Shown piece after piece: positions 1 through 8,902 of a stretch of 64,000 nucleotides of DNA. Made by a program: the position numbers and the translations under genes. Every line of letters begins with the position of its first letter. The first letter of the stretch is position 1. The notes under the pieces are model-generated. The model saw only the letters and a list, made by a program, of their open reading frames with translations. It was not told the DNA's origin and did not search any database. The stretch lies in contig NZ_OY781470.1 of the NCBI RefSeq assembly GCF_963676935.1, positions 1,956,680 through 2,020,679 on the forward strand. The letters run 5' to 3'. Origin of the DNA: Halarcobacter sp. Lineage in GTDB: Bacteria > Campylobacterota > Campylobacteria > Campylobacterales > Arcobacteraceae.

Positions 1-157
1 ATCCCATTGTTCCTATAATCATTACAACTTGAACTAGAACTAATGGTACTCTAAAAGGTTTTAATTGTGAGTAAATTAATGGATTTAGATCATATTCAGG
101 CTTAGCTGAACGAAATTCCCACCCAAGGGATTTTTTTATTTTTCTAAAGATGCTCAT
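1..157 (-). CDS. Ion (potassium) channel protein, N-terminal fragment
   Basis: The frame opens at an ATG at 157 and runs off the left edge, so only about 52 residues are visible. It begins MSIFRKIKKSLGWEF, continues with a basic, polar stretch (AKPEYDLNPLIYSQLKPFR) and enters a first hydrophobic helix (VPLVLVQVVMIIGTMG). This head matches my memory of two-TM K+ channel proteins with a C-terminal TrkA-type NAD-binding domain that follow rpmB in epsilonproteobacteria. The pore and regulatory domain are outside the window. It starts 27 bp after the rpmB stop, with a small hairpin between, and is probably cotranscribed with rpmB. No clear Shine-Dalgarno site is visible, so the exact start is less certain than the frame. 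Confidence 0.6.
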   Translation of the reverse strand, partial: MSIFRKIKKSLGWEFRSAKPEYDLNPLIYSQLKPFRVPLVLVQVVMIIGTMG

Positions 158-160
158 GAA

Positions 161-181
161 AGCACTTTACTCTAAAGTGCT
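161..181. other. Perfect 9-bp hairpin between rpmB and the channel gene
   Basis: AGCACTTTA (161-169), CTC loop, TAAAGTGCT (173-181). It fills the gap between the rpmB stop and the next ATG at 157. No T-run follows on the minus strand, so it is not an obvious intrinsic terminator. It would put a stem directly upstream of the channel gene start and might affect mRNA processing or translation (inference). Confidence 0.5.
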
Positions 182-184
182 CTC

Positions 185-373
185 TTATGAGTGTTTTTTA
201 AGAGTTCTTAACTCTTTAGCTGAGATTCTGATTTTTTGTGTAGTACCGTCTTCTAAAGTAACTCTAACAGTTCTTAAATTTGGCACAAATCTTCTCTTAG
301 TTCTGTTTTTTGCGTGACTTACGTTGTTACCAACCATAGGTCCTTTTCCTGAAATTGCACATCTTCTTGACAT
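185..373 (-). CDS. rpmB: 50S ribosomal protein L28
   Basis: This is the 62-residue L28 of the large ribosomal subunit. It starts [20 protein letters not shown], the classic L28 head, and continues with the conserved basic segment [16 protein letters not shown]. The length is normal. The frame stays open five codons further upstream, but the ATG at 373 is the right start: it is preceded by GAAGGAAACTAAA, a good Shine-Dalgarno site at normal spacing, and gives the family's usual N-terminus. A TATAAT box lies about 45 bp upstream. The next gene on the same strand is a channel protein 27 bp downstream. Confidence 0.97.
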   Translation of the reverse strand: MSRRCAISGKGPMVGNNVSHAKNRTKRRFVPNLRTVRVTLEDGTTQKIRISAKELRTLKKHS

Positions 374-415
374 TTTAGTTTCCTTCAAATTTTTTATAGT
401 GAAAAATATTCGCGT

Positions 416-421
416 ATTATA
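416..421 (-). promoter_or_regulatory. Probable -10 box for rpmB
   Basis: A perfect TATAAT on the minus strand in the context GGTATAATACGC, about 43 bp upstream of the rpmB start. Campylobacterota sigma-70 promoters rely mainly on an extended -10 element, and no -35 match is expected. Confidence 0.6.
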
Positions 422-486
422 CCTTGCAATTCTTAAGTTAAAGTTAAATTTAAGATGTTTTTTAAAATAAATCTTTTTATCTTTAA

Positions 487-495
487 TATGATAAT
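487..495 (+). promoter_or_regulatory. Probable -10 region for ligE
   Basis: TATGATAAT on the plus strand, about 30 bp upstream of the ligase ATG, downstream of a T-rich stretch. An AAAGG ribosome-binding site follows at 515-519. Confidence 0.45.
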
Positions 496-525
496 ATTTT
501 ACATTATTTATTACAAAGGCAAATT

Positions 526-1326
526 ATGAGAATTATTATACTATGTTTATTATCTATTTTTACTTTTGCAATGCAAATTCAAAAACCCCAAAGCTACCAA
601 GGAGATGAAAATATAAACTCTTGGCTTATGAGCGAAAAACTTGATGGGATAAGAGGATATTGGAATGGTAAAGAGCTACTTACAAGAAAAGGCAAAAAGA
701 TTTATGCACCAAATTGGTTTATAAAAAACTTTCCTAATTTTGAACTTGATGGGGAACTTTGGACAAAAAGAGATGATTTTGAAAATATCCAAAGTATTGT
801 AATGGATAAAACACCAAGTTCAAAATGGAATGAGATAACTTATAATATTTTTGAAGTACCAAATACAAATGGTAATTTTATAAAAAGATTAGAAAAAGCA
901 AAAATGTGGTTTTTTAAAAATAAAAATAAACATGTTCATATAATAAAGCAAAAAAAAGTTATAAATAAAGAGCACCTAAATAGCTACCTAGAAGATATTA
1001 TAAAGAAAAAAGGGGAAGGTATAATTATAAAAGATCCAAATAAACCTTATCATACAGGAAGATCACCTTATATTTTAAAAGTAAAAAAAGCCAAAGATAT
1101 GGAAGGTAAAGTTATAGGTGTAAATATATCTGATAAAACAAAGGTTCTAAAAAGTTTGAAATTGGAACTTGAAAATGGGATAATATTTAATCTAGGAACA
1201 GGATTTACAAAGGAACAAAGAATAACTCCACCTAAAATAGGTGAGATAGTAACTTTTAAATATTATAGTTTTACAAAAAATGGTAAACCAAAGTTTGCAT
1301 CTTTTTTACATATTAGAAAAGATTAA
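526..1326 (+). CDS. ligE: Periplasmic ATP-dependent DNA ligase (LigE type)
   Basis: A small 266-residue ATP-dependent DNA ligase that should seal nicks by the lysyl-AMP mechanism. Residues 1-16 (MRIIILCLLSIFTFAM) look like a signal peptide, as in the LigE/Lig E group of Campylobacter, Haemophilus and Neisseria, which acts in the periplasm and has been linked to DNA uptake or extracellular DNA. Motif I is EKLDGIRG with nucleotidyl lysine K38. The nucleotidyltransferase motifs FELDGELW (72-79), YNIFEVPN (106-113), GEGIIIKDP (163-171) and LKVKK (184-188) are all present, followed by a short OB-fold region. There is no N-terminal DNA-binding domain, which is typical for the group. It is the only plus-strand gene seen and converges on the next gene with interlocked stop codons at 1323-1326. 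Confidence 0.9.
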   Translation: MRIIILCLLSIFTFAMQIQKPQSYQGDENINSWLMSEKLDGIRGYWNGKELLTRKGKKIYAPNWFIKNFPNFELDGELWTKRDDFENIQSIVMDKTPSSKWNEITYNIFEVPNTNGNFIKRLEKAKMWFFKNKNKHVHIIKQKKVINKEHLNSYLEDIIKKKGEGIIIKDPNKPYHTGRSPYILKVKKAKDMEGKVIGVNISDKTKVLKSLKLELENGIIFNLGTGFTKEQRITPPKIGEIVTFKYYSFTKNGKPKFASFLHIRKD

Positions 1327-2189
1327 ATTGTTTCTAATATGGAGTTTATCTTTTCTAACTGTTTTTCCAAAGTATAGTTTTTTGCAATTTTTCTATTTTG
1401 TTTTTTTATAAGTTTCATATCTTCTTTATTTTGTAAAATTGCTTCAAGTTTAAATTGCATACTTCTGTCATTTGGTGAATCCATCGTTGAGAACACATCA
1501 ATTAATTCTTTAGAAGCATTGTTTACAGTAGTAAAAACTACTGTTTTACAAAACATAGCTTTTAGAACATTTAGTGCAAAACTTTTTGTATGTGTTGGAA
1601 GAAGAAATATATCTGAAGCTAAAAATAGTTCATCTATATCTTTATAATCTTCAAGAAGTAAAAGTTTATCTTCTAAATTAAATTTAGATAACTGAAACTT
1701 CAAATTAGTAATCTGTTTCTTATCTCCTGCTACAAGAGCAAAGAAATTATTGTTTGCTAACTGCATTACAATATTTATAAACTCAATAACACCTGAAGCT
1801 TTTAGATTTCTTCCTGTAAAAAAGATGATTTTCTTTTTTGGATCAATATTAAATTTTTCACAAAACTGTAATTTAATCTCTTTAGGTTTTTTATACTCAA
1901 TATCAACAGCTGGATAAACAACTTCAACAAAGTTTTCATCTATATTAAACTTTTGTAGAATCTCTTCTTTTAAAGTTTTAGAGTTAACAATAATTTTCTT
2001 TGCATTTTTTATATTTTCACTTGCAATATTATCAATTGTTCCTGTATGAAAATATACTTTTGCATACTCTTTTTTCTTGAATAATAATTTATCCATAAAA
2101 GAGTTTTTTGAAAGTAAAGAGATATTATCTTGTTTTAGTAACTCTTCTATAAGTCTATTTTTTGCTTTGAAACTTATTGTATGGCTCAT
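1323..2189 (-). CDS. Glycosyltransferase family 4 (group 1), short form
   Basis: A 288-residue GT-B glycosyltransferase, likely adding a core or O-chain sugar. The C-terminal nucleotide-sugar domain is clear: IIFFTGRNLKASGV (about 120-134) corresponds to the phosphate-binding start of the domain, and FLLPTHTKSFALNVLKAM (about 195-213) corresponds to the E-x7-E region, although its first acidic residue is replaced by K/S. The N-terminal acceptor domain is shorter than the usual 350-400-residue family. It follows gmhA after 2 bp, so it belongs to the heptose operon. The stop TAA overlaps the convergent ligase stop, so no terminator fits between them. The substrate is unknown. Confidence 0.75.
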   Translation of the reverse strand: MSHTISFKAKNRLIEELLKQDNISLLSKNSFMDKLLFKKKEYAKVYFHTGTIDNIASENIKNAKKIIVNSKTLKEEILQKFNIDENFVEVVYPAVDIEYKKPKEIKLQFCEKFNIDPKKKIIFFTGRNLKASGVIEFINIVMQLANNNFFALVAGDKKQITNLKFQLSKFNLEDKLLLLEDYKDIDELFLASDIFLLPTHTKSFALNVLKAMFCKTVVFTTVNNASKELIDVFSTMDSPNDRSMQFKLEAILQNKEDMKLIKKQNRKIAKNYTLEKQLEKINSILETI

Positions 2190-2191
2190 AT

Positions 2192-2758
2192 TTAACTTAA
2201 CTCATTATCTATGATTTGGCAAATTGTATGACCAAAAAGTATGTGCATCTCTTGTATTCTTGGAGTATCATCTGAAGGTACTACAAGATTTATATCACAT
2301 AAATCATTCATAGCTCCACCATCTCTACCACTTAAACCTACAATTTTACACCCTATTTCTTGCCCTACTTTAAAAGCATTTATAACATTTTTCGAGTTTC
2401 CAGAAGTTGAAATACCTATAAGTAAATCTCCTTTAACAGCCAAAGACTCAACTTGTCTATCGAAAACTCTATCATATCCATAATCATTTCCAATAGCAGT
2501 TAAGGCTGAAGTATCCGTTGTAAGTGCAATACCTGGTAAACCTCTTCTTTCAGTTTTATATCTTCCTGTAAGTTCTGCTGCAATATGTTGTGCATCTGCT
2601 GCACTTCCGCCATTTCCAAAAAGAAGAATTTTATTTCCATTTTTTAATGTTTCTACGGCTATTGCTGCTGCTTGCTGTAAAGGCTCTCCCATTGTTTCTA
2701 TAACTTTATGTATAGTATCTAAATGTCCTAAGAACTCTTTTTCTATAACTAAATTCAT
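2192..2758 (-). CDS. gmhA: Sedoheptulose 7-phosphate isomerase
   Basis: The first enzyme of ADP-heptose synthesis for the LPS inner core: it converts sedoheptulose 7-phosphate to D-glycero-D-manno-heptose 7-phosphate. The 188-residue SIS-domain protein is full length. [19 protein letters not shown] (about 49-67) and the phosphate-binding STSGNS (about 117-122) are hallmark GmhA motifs, and the C-terminus [17 protein letters not shown] carries the conserved histidine helix. The ATG directly follows the hldE stop, so the two are translationally coupled. Cytoplasmic. Confidence 0.95.
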   Translation of the reverse strand: MNLVIEKEFLGHLDTIHKVIETMGEPLQQAAAIAVETLKNGNKILLFGNGGSAADAQHIAAELTGRYKTERRGLPGIALTTDTSALTAIGNDYGYDRVFDRQVESLAVKGDLLIGISTSGNSKNVINAFKVGQEIGCKIVGLSGRDGGAMNDLCDINLVVPSDDTPRIQEMHILFGHTICQIIDNELS

Positions 2759-4198
2759 CTAATTAACCTTTTGGATCTTTTCAATTGTCTTTGTTGTACT
2801 TTTACCATCTACAAAAGTAACTAACTTTGTTTGTTTTGCTATATCTGAACCAACTACTTCTTTACCTTCGTAATCAGCACCTTTTACCAAAATATCAGGC
2901 TGTACTAATTTTATAAGTTCATAGGGGGTATCTTCATCAAAAATAACTACATAATCAACACACTCTAAAGCAGAAAGGATATATGCCCTGTCATCTTGAG
3001 TATTTATTGGTCTATTTTCACCTTTTAATCTTTTTACACTGGCATCTGAATTTAATCCTAGAATTAAAACATCACCAAAAGATTTTGCAGTGTTTAAATA
3101 ACTTACATGACCTTTATGTAAGATATCAAAACAGCCATTTGTAAAAACAACTTTTTTATTTTGCTTTTTAAGTCTAGTTGATATTTTTTCTATTTGTTCA
3201 AAAGATTTTATGTGCAGTTCAATTGAACTTTTATGTAAAGAAGCTTGATACTCTTCTATCTCATCTAAAGAAGCAGTTGCACTTCCTATTTTCCCAACTA
3301 CTACACCAGCTGCAAGATTAGCAAACTCAACTGAAGTACTAATATCACAACCTAAAGATAAAGCAAACCCCAATGAAGCAAGTACAGTATCCCCTGCACC
3401 AGTTACATCATAAACTTCTCTTGCAACTGTTGGTTTAACATTCACCTTGTCATCTTCTAAAATCGCTATTCCATTTTCACTTAATGTTATAACTGAAACA
3501 GCTAAAGATACTTCATTTTTTAGTTTTGTTAAGGCATCTTTTAAATCTGTTTCATTTTCGATTTTTATACCTGAAGCAAATTCTGCTTCTTTTTTATTTG
3601 GAGTTAAAAGATAAGCACCTTTGTATTTTGTAAAATCACTACCTTTTGGATCAACTAATACCTTTTTACCTTTTTTATTTGCGTAAGTGATAACTTTTTC
3701 AAGAAGTTCACTTGTCAAAACACCTTTGTTGTAATCTGATAAAAGAACAATATCATAACTGTTTATTTTCTCTTGAAACTTTTCATAAAGTAATTTTACA
3801 CTTTGGACAGAAATATTATTTTTACTCTCTTTATCATATCTAACAACTTGTGAGTGAGAAGCCATAAGTCTTGTTTTTCTTGAAGTTTTTCTTCCCTTTT
3901 GCTCAACTAGTGAAGCTTTTGCTCCTTGCTTAGTTAACATGGCTTTTACTAATAAACCAACCTCATCATCGCCAATTACAGATAAAACCTCAACATTTGA
4001 ACCAAGAGCTATAAGATTACTTATAACATTGCCTGCTCCACCTAAGACTGTAGTCTCTTTTTTTATATCAACTATTTGAACAGGTGCTTCAGGTGAGATT
4101 CTTTCACAATTTCCCCAAAGGTATTCATCTATCATTAAATCACCAATCACTAATATCTTTGGCTGATTTTTTAAAGCTAAATTTTGAACAGTTTGCAA
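2759..4198 (-). CDS. hldE: Bifunctional heptose 7-phosphate kinase / heptose 1-phosphate adenylyltransferase
   Basis: Two fused enzymes of the ADP-heptose pathway. Residues 1 to about 325 are a PfkB/ribokinase-type kinase: ILVIGDLMIDEYLWG at the N-terminus, GGAGNVISN, and the C-terminal anion-hole/base motif DVTGAGDTVLA. Residues about 345-479 are a cytidylyltransferase-like adenylyltransferase with VFTNGCFDILHKGHVSYL (HxGH motif) and GLNSDASVKRLKG. The length of 479 is normal for HldE. It lies between hldD (3 bp upstream) and gmhA (adjacent). The usual intermediate phosphatase gene gmhB is not in the operon. Confidence 0.96.
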   Translation of the reverse strand: MQTVQNLALKNQPKILVIGDLMIDEYLWGNCERISPEAPVQIVDIKKETTVLGGAGNVISNLIALGSNVEVLSVIGDDEVGLLVKAMLTKQGAKASLVEQKGRKTSRKTRLMASHSQVVRYDKESKNNISVQSVKLLYEKFQEKINSYDIVLLSDYNKGVLTSELLEKVITYANKKGKKVLVDPKGSDFTKYKGAYLLTPNKKEAEFASGIKIENETDLKDALTKLKNEVSLAVSVITLSENGIAILEDDKVNVKPTVAREVYDVTGAGDTVLASLGFALSLGCDISTSVEFANLAAGVVVGKIGSATASLDEIEEYQASLHKSSIELHIKSFEQIEKISTRLKKQNKKVVFTNGCFDILHKGHVSYLNTAKSFGDVLILGLNSDASVKRLKGENRPINTQDDRAYILSALECVDYVVIFDEDTPYELIKLVQPDILVKGADYEGKEVVGSDIAKQTKLVTFVDGKSTTKTIEKIQKVN

Positions 4199-4201
4199 TC
4201 T

Positions 4202-5215
4202 TTATCCTTTTTTAACTTCTGTTTCAAATAGTTCTTTTATTTGAGGGATATATGCTTTAATCCCCTCTTCCATAGAAAACCTTGGTTCATACTCTAAATT
4301 TTCTTTTGTAGAATCAATATTTGCTTGGGTAAAAAACTGATAAGAGCCTATAAATGGATTTGGGATATACTCTTTTCCATTGTCAATATTCAGTTCTTTT
4401 TGTAAAATATTTACAATATCCTCAAAACTTCTAGCTTTTCCTGTACCTACATTGTAAACACCACTCTTTTTAGGACTACAAGCTTTTATATTTGCTTGAA
4501 CTACATCTTCAATATAGATAAAGTCTCTTAAAATTTTATCACTACCTTCAAAAAGTTTAGGAGTAGAACCATTTAAAATTTGATGTCCAAATTGAACTAC
4601 CATAGAAGCTGTTTTATTTTTATAAAACTCCCTTGGACCATACACATTAAAGTATTTAAGTCCTACAATAGAGATATCAACACCTTGTTTTAAATACTTA
4701 TATGTAATATTATCCATCATAACTTTTGAGAATCCATATACATTGTTTGGAGATTCATATCCAACTTCAAATCTATTGCTATCCCCATAAGTTGCACCAG
4801 AACTTGCATAAATCATATTTGCATTATGCTTTATAGCAATCTTAAGTAAGTCTTCATAGGCATTAACATTTGTTTTTATCATAATATCTTGTTCTAAAGC
4901 TGTGGTATCAGAAATAGCTGCTTGATGAAAAATATAATCAAATTTGTATGAGTTTTCTAAGTGCTCTAGAAGTGTACTATCATTGATATCACCACTTATC
5001 ACTTGACCATTAAAACCAATTAAATTTTTAAAATGACCAAAACTTTTTAGATTTCCATTTGAAAAAGTCTCTCCACTTCTAAAACAATCAAGAGCAATTA
5101 TATTTGCTTCCGGATAGTTTTCTTGAAAGTAAAAACAAAGGTTAGAACCAATAAATCCTGCAGCACCTGTGATTAAAATATTTTTGTTATTAAAGTCTAT
5201 ATCTGTATATTTCAT
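4202..5215 (-). CDS. hldD: ADP-L-glycero-D-manno-heptose 6-epimerase
   Basis: The last step of the inner-core heptose pathway, epimerising ADP-D,D-heptose to ADP-L,D-heptose. It is an extended SDR protein of 337 residues. The Rossmann motif is GAAGFIG (17-23), the catalytic pair is Y160/K164 (YGFSK), and the substrate segment LKYFNVYGPREFYK is diagnostic of HldD. It is first in the hldD-hldE-gmhA-GT operon. A TATAAT box lies about 62 bp upstream and AGGAA precedes the ATG. Confidence 0.93.
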   Translation of the reverse strand: MKYTDIDFNNKNILITGAAGFIGSNLCFYFQENYPEANIIALDCFRSGETFSNGNLKSFGHFKNLIGFNGQVISGDINDSTLLEHLENSYKFDYIFHQAAISDTTALEQDIMIKTNVNAYEDLLKIAIKHNANMIYASSGATYGDSNRFEVGYESPNNVYGFSKVMMDNITYKYLKQGVDISIVGLKYFNVYGPREFYKNKTASMVVQFGHQILNGSTPKLFEGSDKILRDFIYIEDVVQANIKACSPKKSGVYNVGTGKARSFEDIVNILQKELNIDNGKEYIPNPFIGSYQFFTQANIDSTKENLEYEPRFSMEEGIKAYIPQIKELFETEVKKG

Positions 5216-5276
5216 AAAAAATTCCTATTTATTTAAAGGATAATATTTTAACAAAATTTTGATTAGATTCTAAGTG

Positions 5277-5282
5277 ATTATA
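5277..5282 (-). promoter_or_regulatory. Probable -10 box of the heptose operon
   Basis: TATAAT on the minus strand in the context GTTTTATAATCAC, in the 89-bp gap between the WbaP-type gene and hldD. A second weaker AT-rich candidate (GTTAAAATATT) lies closer to the gene. Confidence 0.5.
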
Positions 5283-5304
5283 AAACGAATTTTCATATAT
5301 TAAA

Positions 5305-6642
5305 TTATTGAGCACCTATTTTAGAAAAAACAACTTTAATTGTTTTCATAAATATCACAAAATCCATCCACAAAGACCAATTTTGAATATACCATTTATC
5401 AAGTTCAACTCTCTCTGAAAAAGTCAAGTTATTCCTACCACTAACTTGCCATAATCCAGTTATCCCTGGTTTTACTTCTAATATAATATCCTTATTATAT
5501 TTTCCAATCTTTTCTTTTTCATTAATTATATATGGTCTTGGACCAATTAAGTTCATATCTCCTCTTAAAACATTAAAAAACTGAGGAAATTCATCTAAAG
5601 AAGTTGCCCTTAATACTTTTCCTATCTTTGTGATCCTAGGATCATTTTTATATTTATGATAAATTGAATAATGCTCTACTTCATCAGGGTTATTGATTAA
5701 ATATTTTTTTAATATCTCATCACCATTTTCATACATTGTTCTATATTTATAACAACTAAAACTAGAACCTTTTATGCCTAATCTTTTTTGTTTAAAAAGA
5801 ACTTTTCCATTTGAATCAATTTTAATTAGTATTATCATAAAAATATGAAGAAGAATACCAAAAGGTAAAATACACAAAACTAATATTTTTTCAAAAAAAT
5901 ATTTAGTAAGCAAATTTCTATAATTTAAAAGTCTATTTTCAATACAAATAGCAGATAGTCTTACATTAAAATAATCTACAATATTTGCATGTGTAAAATC
6001 AATGTGATGCATATAAGGTATTACATAAATATTTTTTGTTTTTTTAGAATAAACTCTTATCAGTCTTTTTGATTGTTCAGTTGTAAAGTTTTTTGATATT
6101 AAAATCACAACATTGAATCTCTTTTTTGATACGTTATAACCAAAGTACCAATTCTTTTTTAGTTCTTCTTTCATTTCATCAACTAAAAATGACTTTCCCA
6201 CAACTCTTACATTAACTTTAAAAAAATTAAATTTAAATAAAAGTTTTTTTAAAAATCTTTTTGAAATAGGTATAAGAAAAGAAGCTGTAATAAAAAATAT
6301 TAAGATAAATGCTCTCGAGTATTCACTTGACATTTTTGTTAATGTAATAACTGTAAATACTATTACAAAAGATAATAACAAGCTTTTTAATACTCTTTTT
6401 GTATCACTCCAAAAATCATAACGTATAAAATATATTTTTTCAAATAAGAAAATTACAAAAGATAATAAAACAATCCAATAATATCTATGAAAAGTTGAAG
6501 TATCTAAAAATGGAAAAAATTCAGATAGAAAACTTGCCCTTATATATAAAGCAATTTTTAAAGAGACTAATAAAAAAAATATATCAGCAGTGACTAAAAT
6601 AATAATATATAAAATATTTGAGAGATTTAATCTTTTTATCAT
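5305..6642 (-). CDS. WbaP-type polyprenyl-phosphate sugar-1-phosphate transferase
   Basis: A 445-residue initiating phosphoglycosyltransferase that should load the first sugar-1-phosphate onto undecaprenyl phosphate at the inner membrane. About four hydrophobic helices fill residues 1-135, followed by a soluble CoA-binding-like middle domain, another helix (about 240-270), and the catalytic bacterial sugar transferase domain. Catalytic landmarks are KQKRLGIKG, CYKYRTM, the LRATSLDEFPQFFNVLRGDM helix with its D-E pair, GPRPYI and PGITGLWQVSGRNN. The length and layout match WbaP/WcaJ rather than short PglC. It ends the gmd-rmd-GT operon. The donor (Gal-P or Glc-P) cannot be read from sequence. 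Confidence 0.9.
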   Translation of the reverse strand: MIKRLNLSNILYIIILVTADIFFLLVSLKIALYIRASFLSEFFPFLDTSTFHRYYWIVLLSFVIFLFEKIYFIRYDFWSDTKRVLKSLLLSFVIVFTVITLTKMSSEYSRAFILIFFITASFLIPISKRFLKKLLFKFNFFKVNVRVVGKSFLVDEMKEELKKNWYFGYNVSKKRFNVVILISKNFTTEQSKRLIRVYSKKTKNIYVIPYMHHIDFTHANIVDYFNVRLSAICIENRLLNYRNLLTKYFFEKILVLCILPFGILLHIFMIILIKIDSNGKVLFKQKRLGIKGSSFSCYKYRTMYENGDEILKKYLINNPDEVEHYSIYHKYKNDPRITKIGKVLRATSLDEFPQFFNVLRGDMNLIGPRPYIINEKEKIGKYNKDIILEVKPGITGLWQVSGRNNLTFSERVELDKWYIQNWSLWMDFVIFMKTIKVVFSKIGAQ

Positions 6643-6653
6643 GCTTAATTATA

Positions 6654-7784
6654 CTATGTTATTTCTTTATCTAGTTTTGAAATTATAAAATTTAAAAATT
6701 CTTTTTTAAATCTATTGTCACTATATTTTTTCATTTGATTTGAAATATTTTTATGATTAAAAGTTATTTCTTCAAATTTTTTTATTGCATCAATAATACT
6801 ATTTTCTCTTTGTTTACTAAAGTGAATACCAGTTTCTTTATCTATAACTGTCTCAGCTGTGCCACCTTTATTTAAAGCAATTACAGGAGTACCACAACAC
6901 ATAGCTTCAATAGGTACTATACCAAAATCTTCAACTGCAGCATACACAAAAGCACATGCATTTTGCATATATTTAATTAATGTAGTATCACTTTGATAAC
7001 CCAAAAGCTGGATATTTTCTTTTGCTATTAATTTAATATTATCATACTCTTCACCATCACCTATAACTACAAGTTTTTTATCAGGCATTTTATTAAATGC
7101 TTCCACAATCAATTTAGTTTTTTTATAAGAAACTAACCTTGATGCAGTAAGATAAAAATTATCTTTTTTTTCTTTTATTAAAAACTTATCAATATTAACA
7201 GGGGGATATATAACTTTAGATTCTTTTTTATAAATTCTTTTAATTCTCTCCTGTACAAATATGGAATCTGCTATAAAATAGTCAACTCTATCTAATGTCT
7301 TAATATCCCAATTTCTTATATATTTTAAAGTAAATTGTACTAAAGCTTTTTTAGGCTGTTTTAGATTTTTAGTATATTCATCATACAAATCCCATGCATA
7401 TCGAATTGGCGTGTAACAATAACAAATATGAAGTTGATTTTTATCTTTTTTTATTCCCTTTGCAACTGCCCAAGAAGAACTAATTATTAAATCATATTCT
7501 TTTAAATTTAAGCTTTCAATGGCAAGAGGGAATAAAGGTAAATAGTTCCTAAATTTATTTTTTGAAAAAGGTAATTTTTGGATAAATGAAGTTTTTGAAT
7601 ATTTACCTTTTAAAATATTTTTTCTATCTTTATCATTTAAAAAATCAACTAATGAAAAAATATCTGCTTCAGGAAATATATCTAATATAGACTTTAAAAC
7701 TTTTTCTGCTCCAGCATTTGTAACAAGCCAATCGTGTACTATTGCTATTTTATAATTGGATATATCTATATTTTTTTTATTCAT
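6654..7784 (-). CDS. Glycosyltransferase family 4
   Basis: A cytoplasmic GT-B glycosyltransferase of 376 residues. The N-terminal acceptor half starts IAIVHDWLVTNAGAEKVL, the form seen in mannosyl- and rhamnosyltransferases of polysaccharide loci, and contains CYCYTPIRYAWDLYDEY. The donor half has YLTASRLVSYKKTKLIVEAF and AVEDFGIVPIEAMCCGTPVI, with both glutamates of the E-x7-E motif. It overlaps the upstream GT by 4 bp. With Gmd and Rmd in the same operon, GDP-D-rhamnose or GDP-mannose is the likely donor (inference). Confidence 0.85.
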   Translation of the reverse strand: MNKKNIDISNYKIAIVHDWLVTNAGAEKVLKSILDIFPEADIFSLVDFLNDKDRKNILKGKYSKTSFIQKLPFSKNKFRNYLPLFPLAIESLNLKEYDLIISSSWAVAKGIKKDKNQLHICYCYTPIRYAWDLYDEYTKNLKQPKKALVQFTLKYIRNWDIKTLDRVDYFIADSIFVQERIKRIYKKESKVIYPPVNIDKFLIKEKKDNFYLTASRLVSYKKTKLIVEAFNKMPDKKLVVIGDGEEYDNIKLIAKENIQLLGYQSDTTLIKYMQNACAFVYAAVEDFGIVPIEAMCCGTPVIALNKGGTAETVIDKETGIHFSKQRENSIIDAIKKFEEITFNHKNISNQMKKYSDNRFKKEFLNFIISKLDKEIT

Positions 7785-8902
7785 AAATTCTTAGATAACC
7801 TTTTGAAAATTTCAATATGCTCTTTTGCAGATTTTTCCCAACTAAATTGTTTAGCTCTTTTTAATCCCTTTTTTATCATTTGTTTTTGAAGTGATTCATC
7901 ATTTAAAACAAATTTAAGTTTTTCATTTATATCATTTATATCATCAGGATTACAATAAACTACTGCATCTGAACCTACTTCAGGCAATGAGCTACTATTA
8001 CTACAAATAACAGGTGTGCCACATGCCATAGATTCTAAAACAGGTAAACCAAAACCTTCATAAAAAGAAGGAAATAAAAATAAAGATGCTTTGTTATAAA
8101 CTTTAGCAAGTTCTATATCTGAAATATATCCTAAATAATGAATATTTTCTTTATCCTTGTTTATTAACTCCATTATTTGATTATTTTCCCAACCTTTAAA
8201 GCCAGCCAAAACTAACTTATATTTATCTTTAAAAGTATCATCCAAATTATTATAAGCCTTTAAAAGTCCCAATAAATTTTTTCTAGGTTCAATACTTCCT
8301 ACAGAAAAAATAAAATTTTCAGGTAAAGTTTGATTAATCTCTAAATTATCATATATTTTAAATAAATTATGATTTATTCCATGATAAATAACATGTATAT
8401 TTTTCTCTGGAAAATTTAATCTCTCTTTAATCTCTTGTTTTGAAAAATTTGATCCTGTAATTATTTCATCTGCTTTTTCTATATTTTTAAAAAAATATTT
8501 TTCAAAATATTCTATTCTTTCTTTTGGATGATATTCTTTATATAAAATAAATGAAAAATCATGAACTGAAGAAACTATTTTTTTTGCTCTAATTTTATCA
8601 TTAGGAATAAAGTTAGGTTGCCAATAAATATCATATTTTTTAGAAAAAATTCTACTTGAAAGAATCAATAGTTTTCTTATAATCTTTTTTAAAATTATAT
8701 TTTTTGAAATTATATTTTTTAATACTTTTATATCTTTTCCATTTGAAGGATGAATTAATTTCTTACTAAAATAACCATAAAAATAATTTACTTCAAAATC
8801 ATCATATTTCTCTATATTTTTAGATATTTCGTAAGTATACCTTCCTATACCAGTTAATGAAGACATTAAAGATATAGCATCAACTAATATTTTAAGCTTC
8901 AA
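7781..8902 (-). CDS. Glycosyltransferase family 4 (MtfB-like)
   Basis: A 373-residue GT-B enzyme. It opens ILVDAISLMSSLTGIGRYTYEI, the G-IGRY signature of the MtfB/WbdB mannosyltransferase subgroup. The donor domain has IFSVGSIEPRKNLLGLLKAY and FYEGFGLPVLESMACGTPVI with the complete E-x7-E pair. It overlaps rmd by 11 bp and the next GT by 4 bp, so translation is coupled. It most likely elongates a mannose- or rhamnose-type chain; linkage is unknown. Confidence 0.87.
   Translation of the reverse strand: MKLKILVDAISLMSSLTGIGRYTYEISKNIEKYDDFEVNYFYGYFSKKLIHPSNGKDIKVLKNIISKNIILKKIIRKLLILSSRIFSKKYDIYWQPNFIPNDKIRAKKIVSSVHDFSFILYKEYHPKERIEYFEKYFFKNIEKADEIITGSNFSKQEIKERLNFPEKNIHVIYHGINHNLFKIYDNLEINQTLPENFIFSVGSIEPRKNLLGLLKAYNNLDDTFKDKYKLVLAGFKGWENNQIMELINKDKENIHYLGYISDIELAKVYNKASLFLFPSFYEGFGLPVLESMACGTPVICSNSSSLPEVGSDAVVYCNPDDINDINEKLKFVLNDESLQKQMIKKGLKRAKQFSWEKSAKEHIEIFKRLSKNL

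Noticed and set aside
185-388. L28 starting five codons earlier at 388
   Set aside because: The upstream start has no SD at the right distance, whereas the 373 ATG has GAAGGA at normal spacing and gives the usual MSRRC start.
1323-1326. Terminator between ligE and the GT4 gene
   Set aside because: The stop codons interlock on TTAA and no stem-loop with T-run is seen at the junction.
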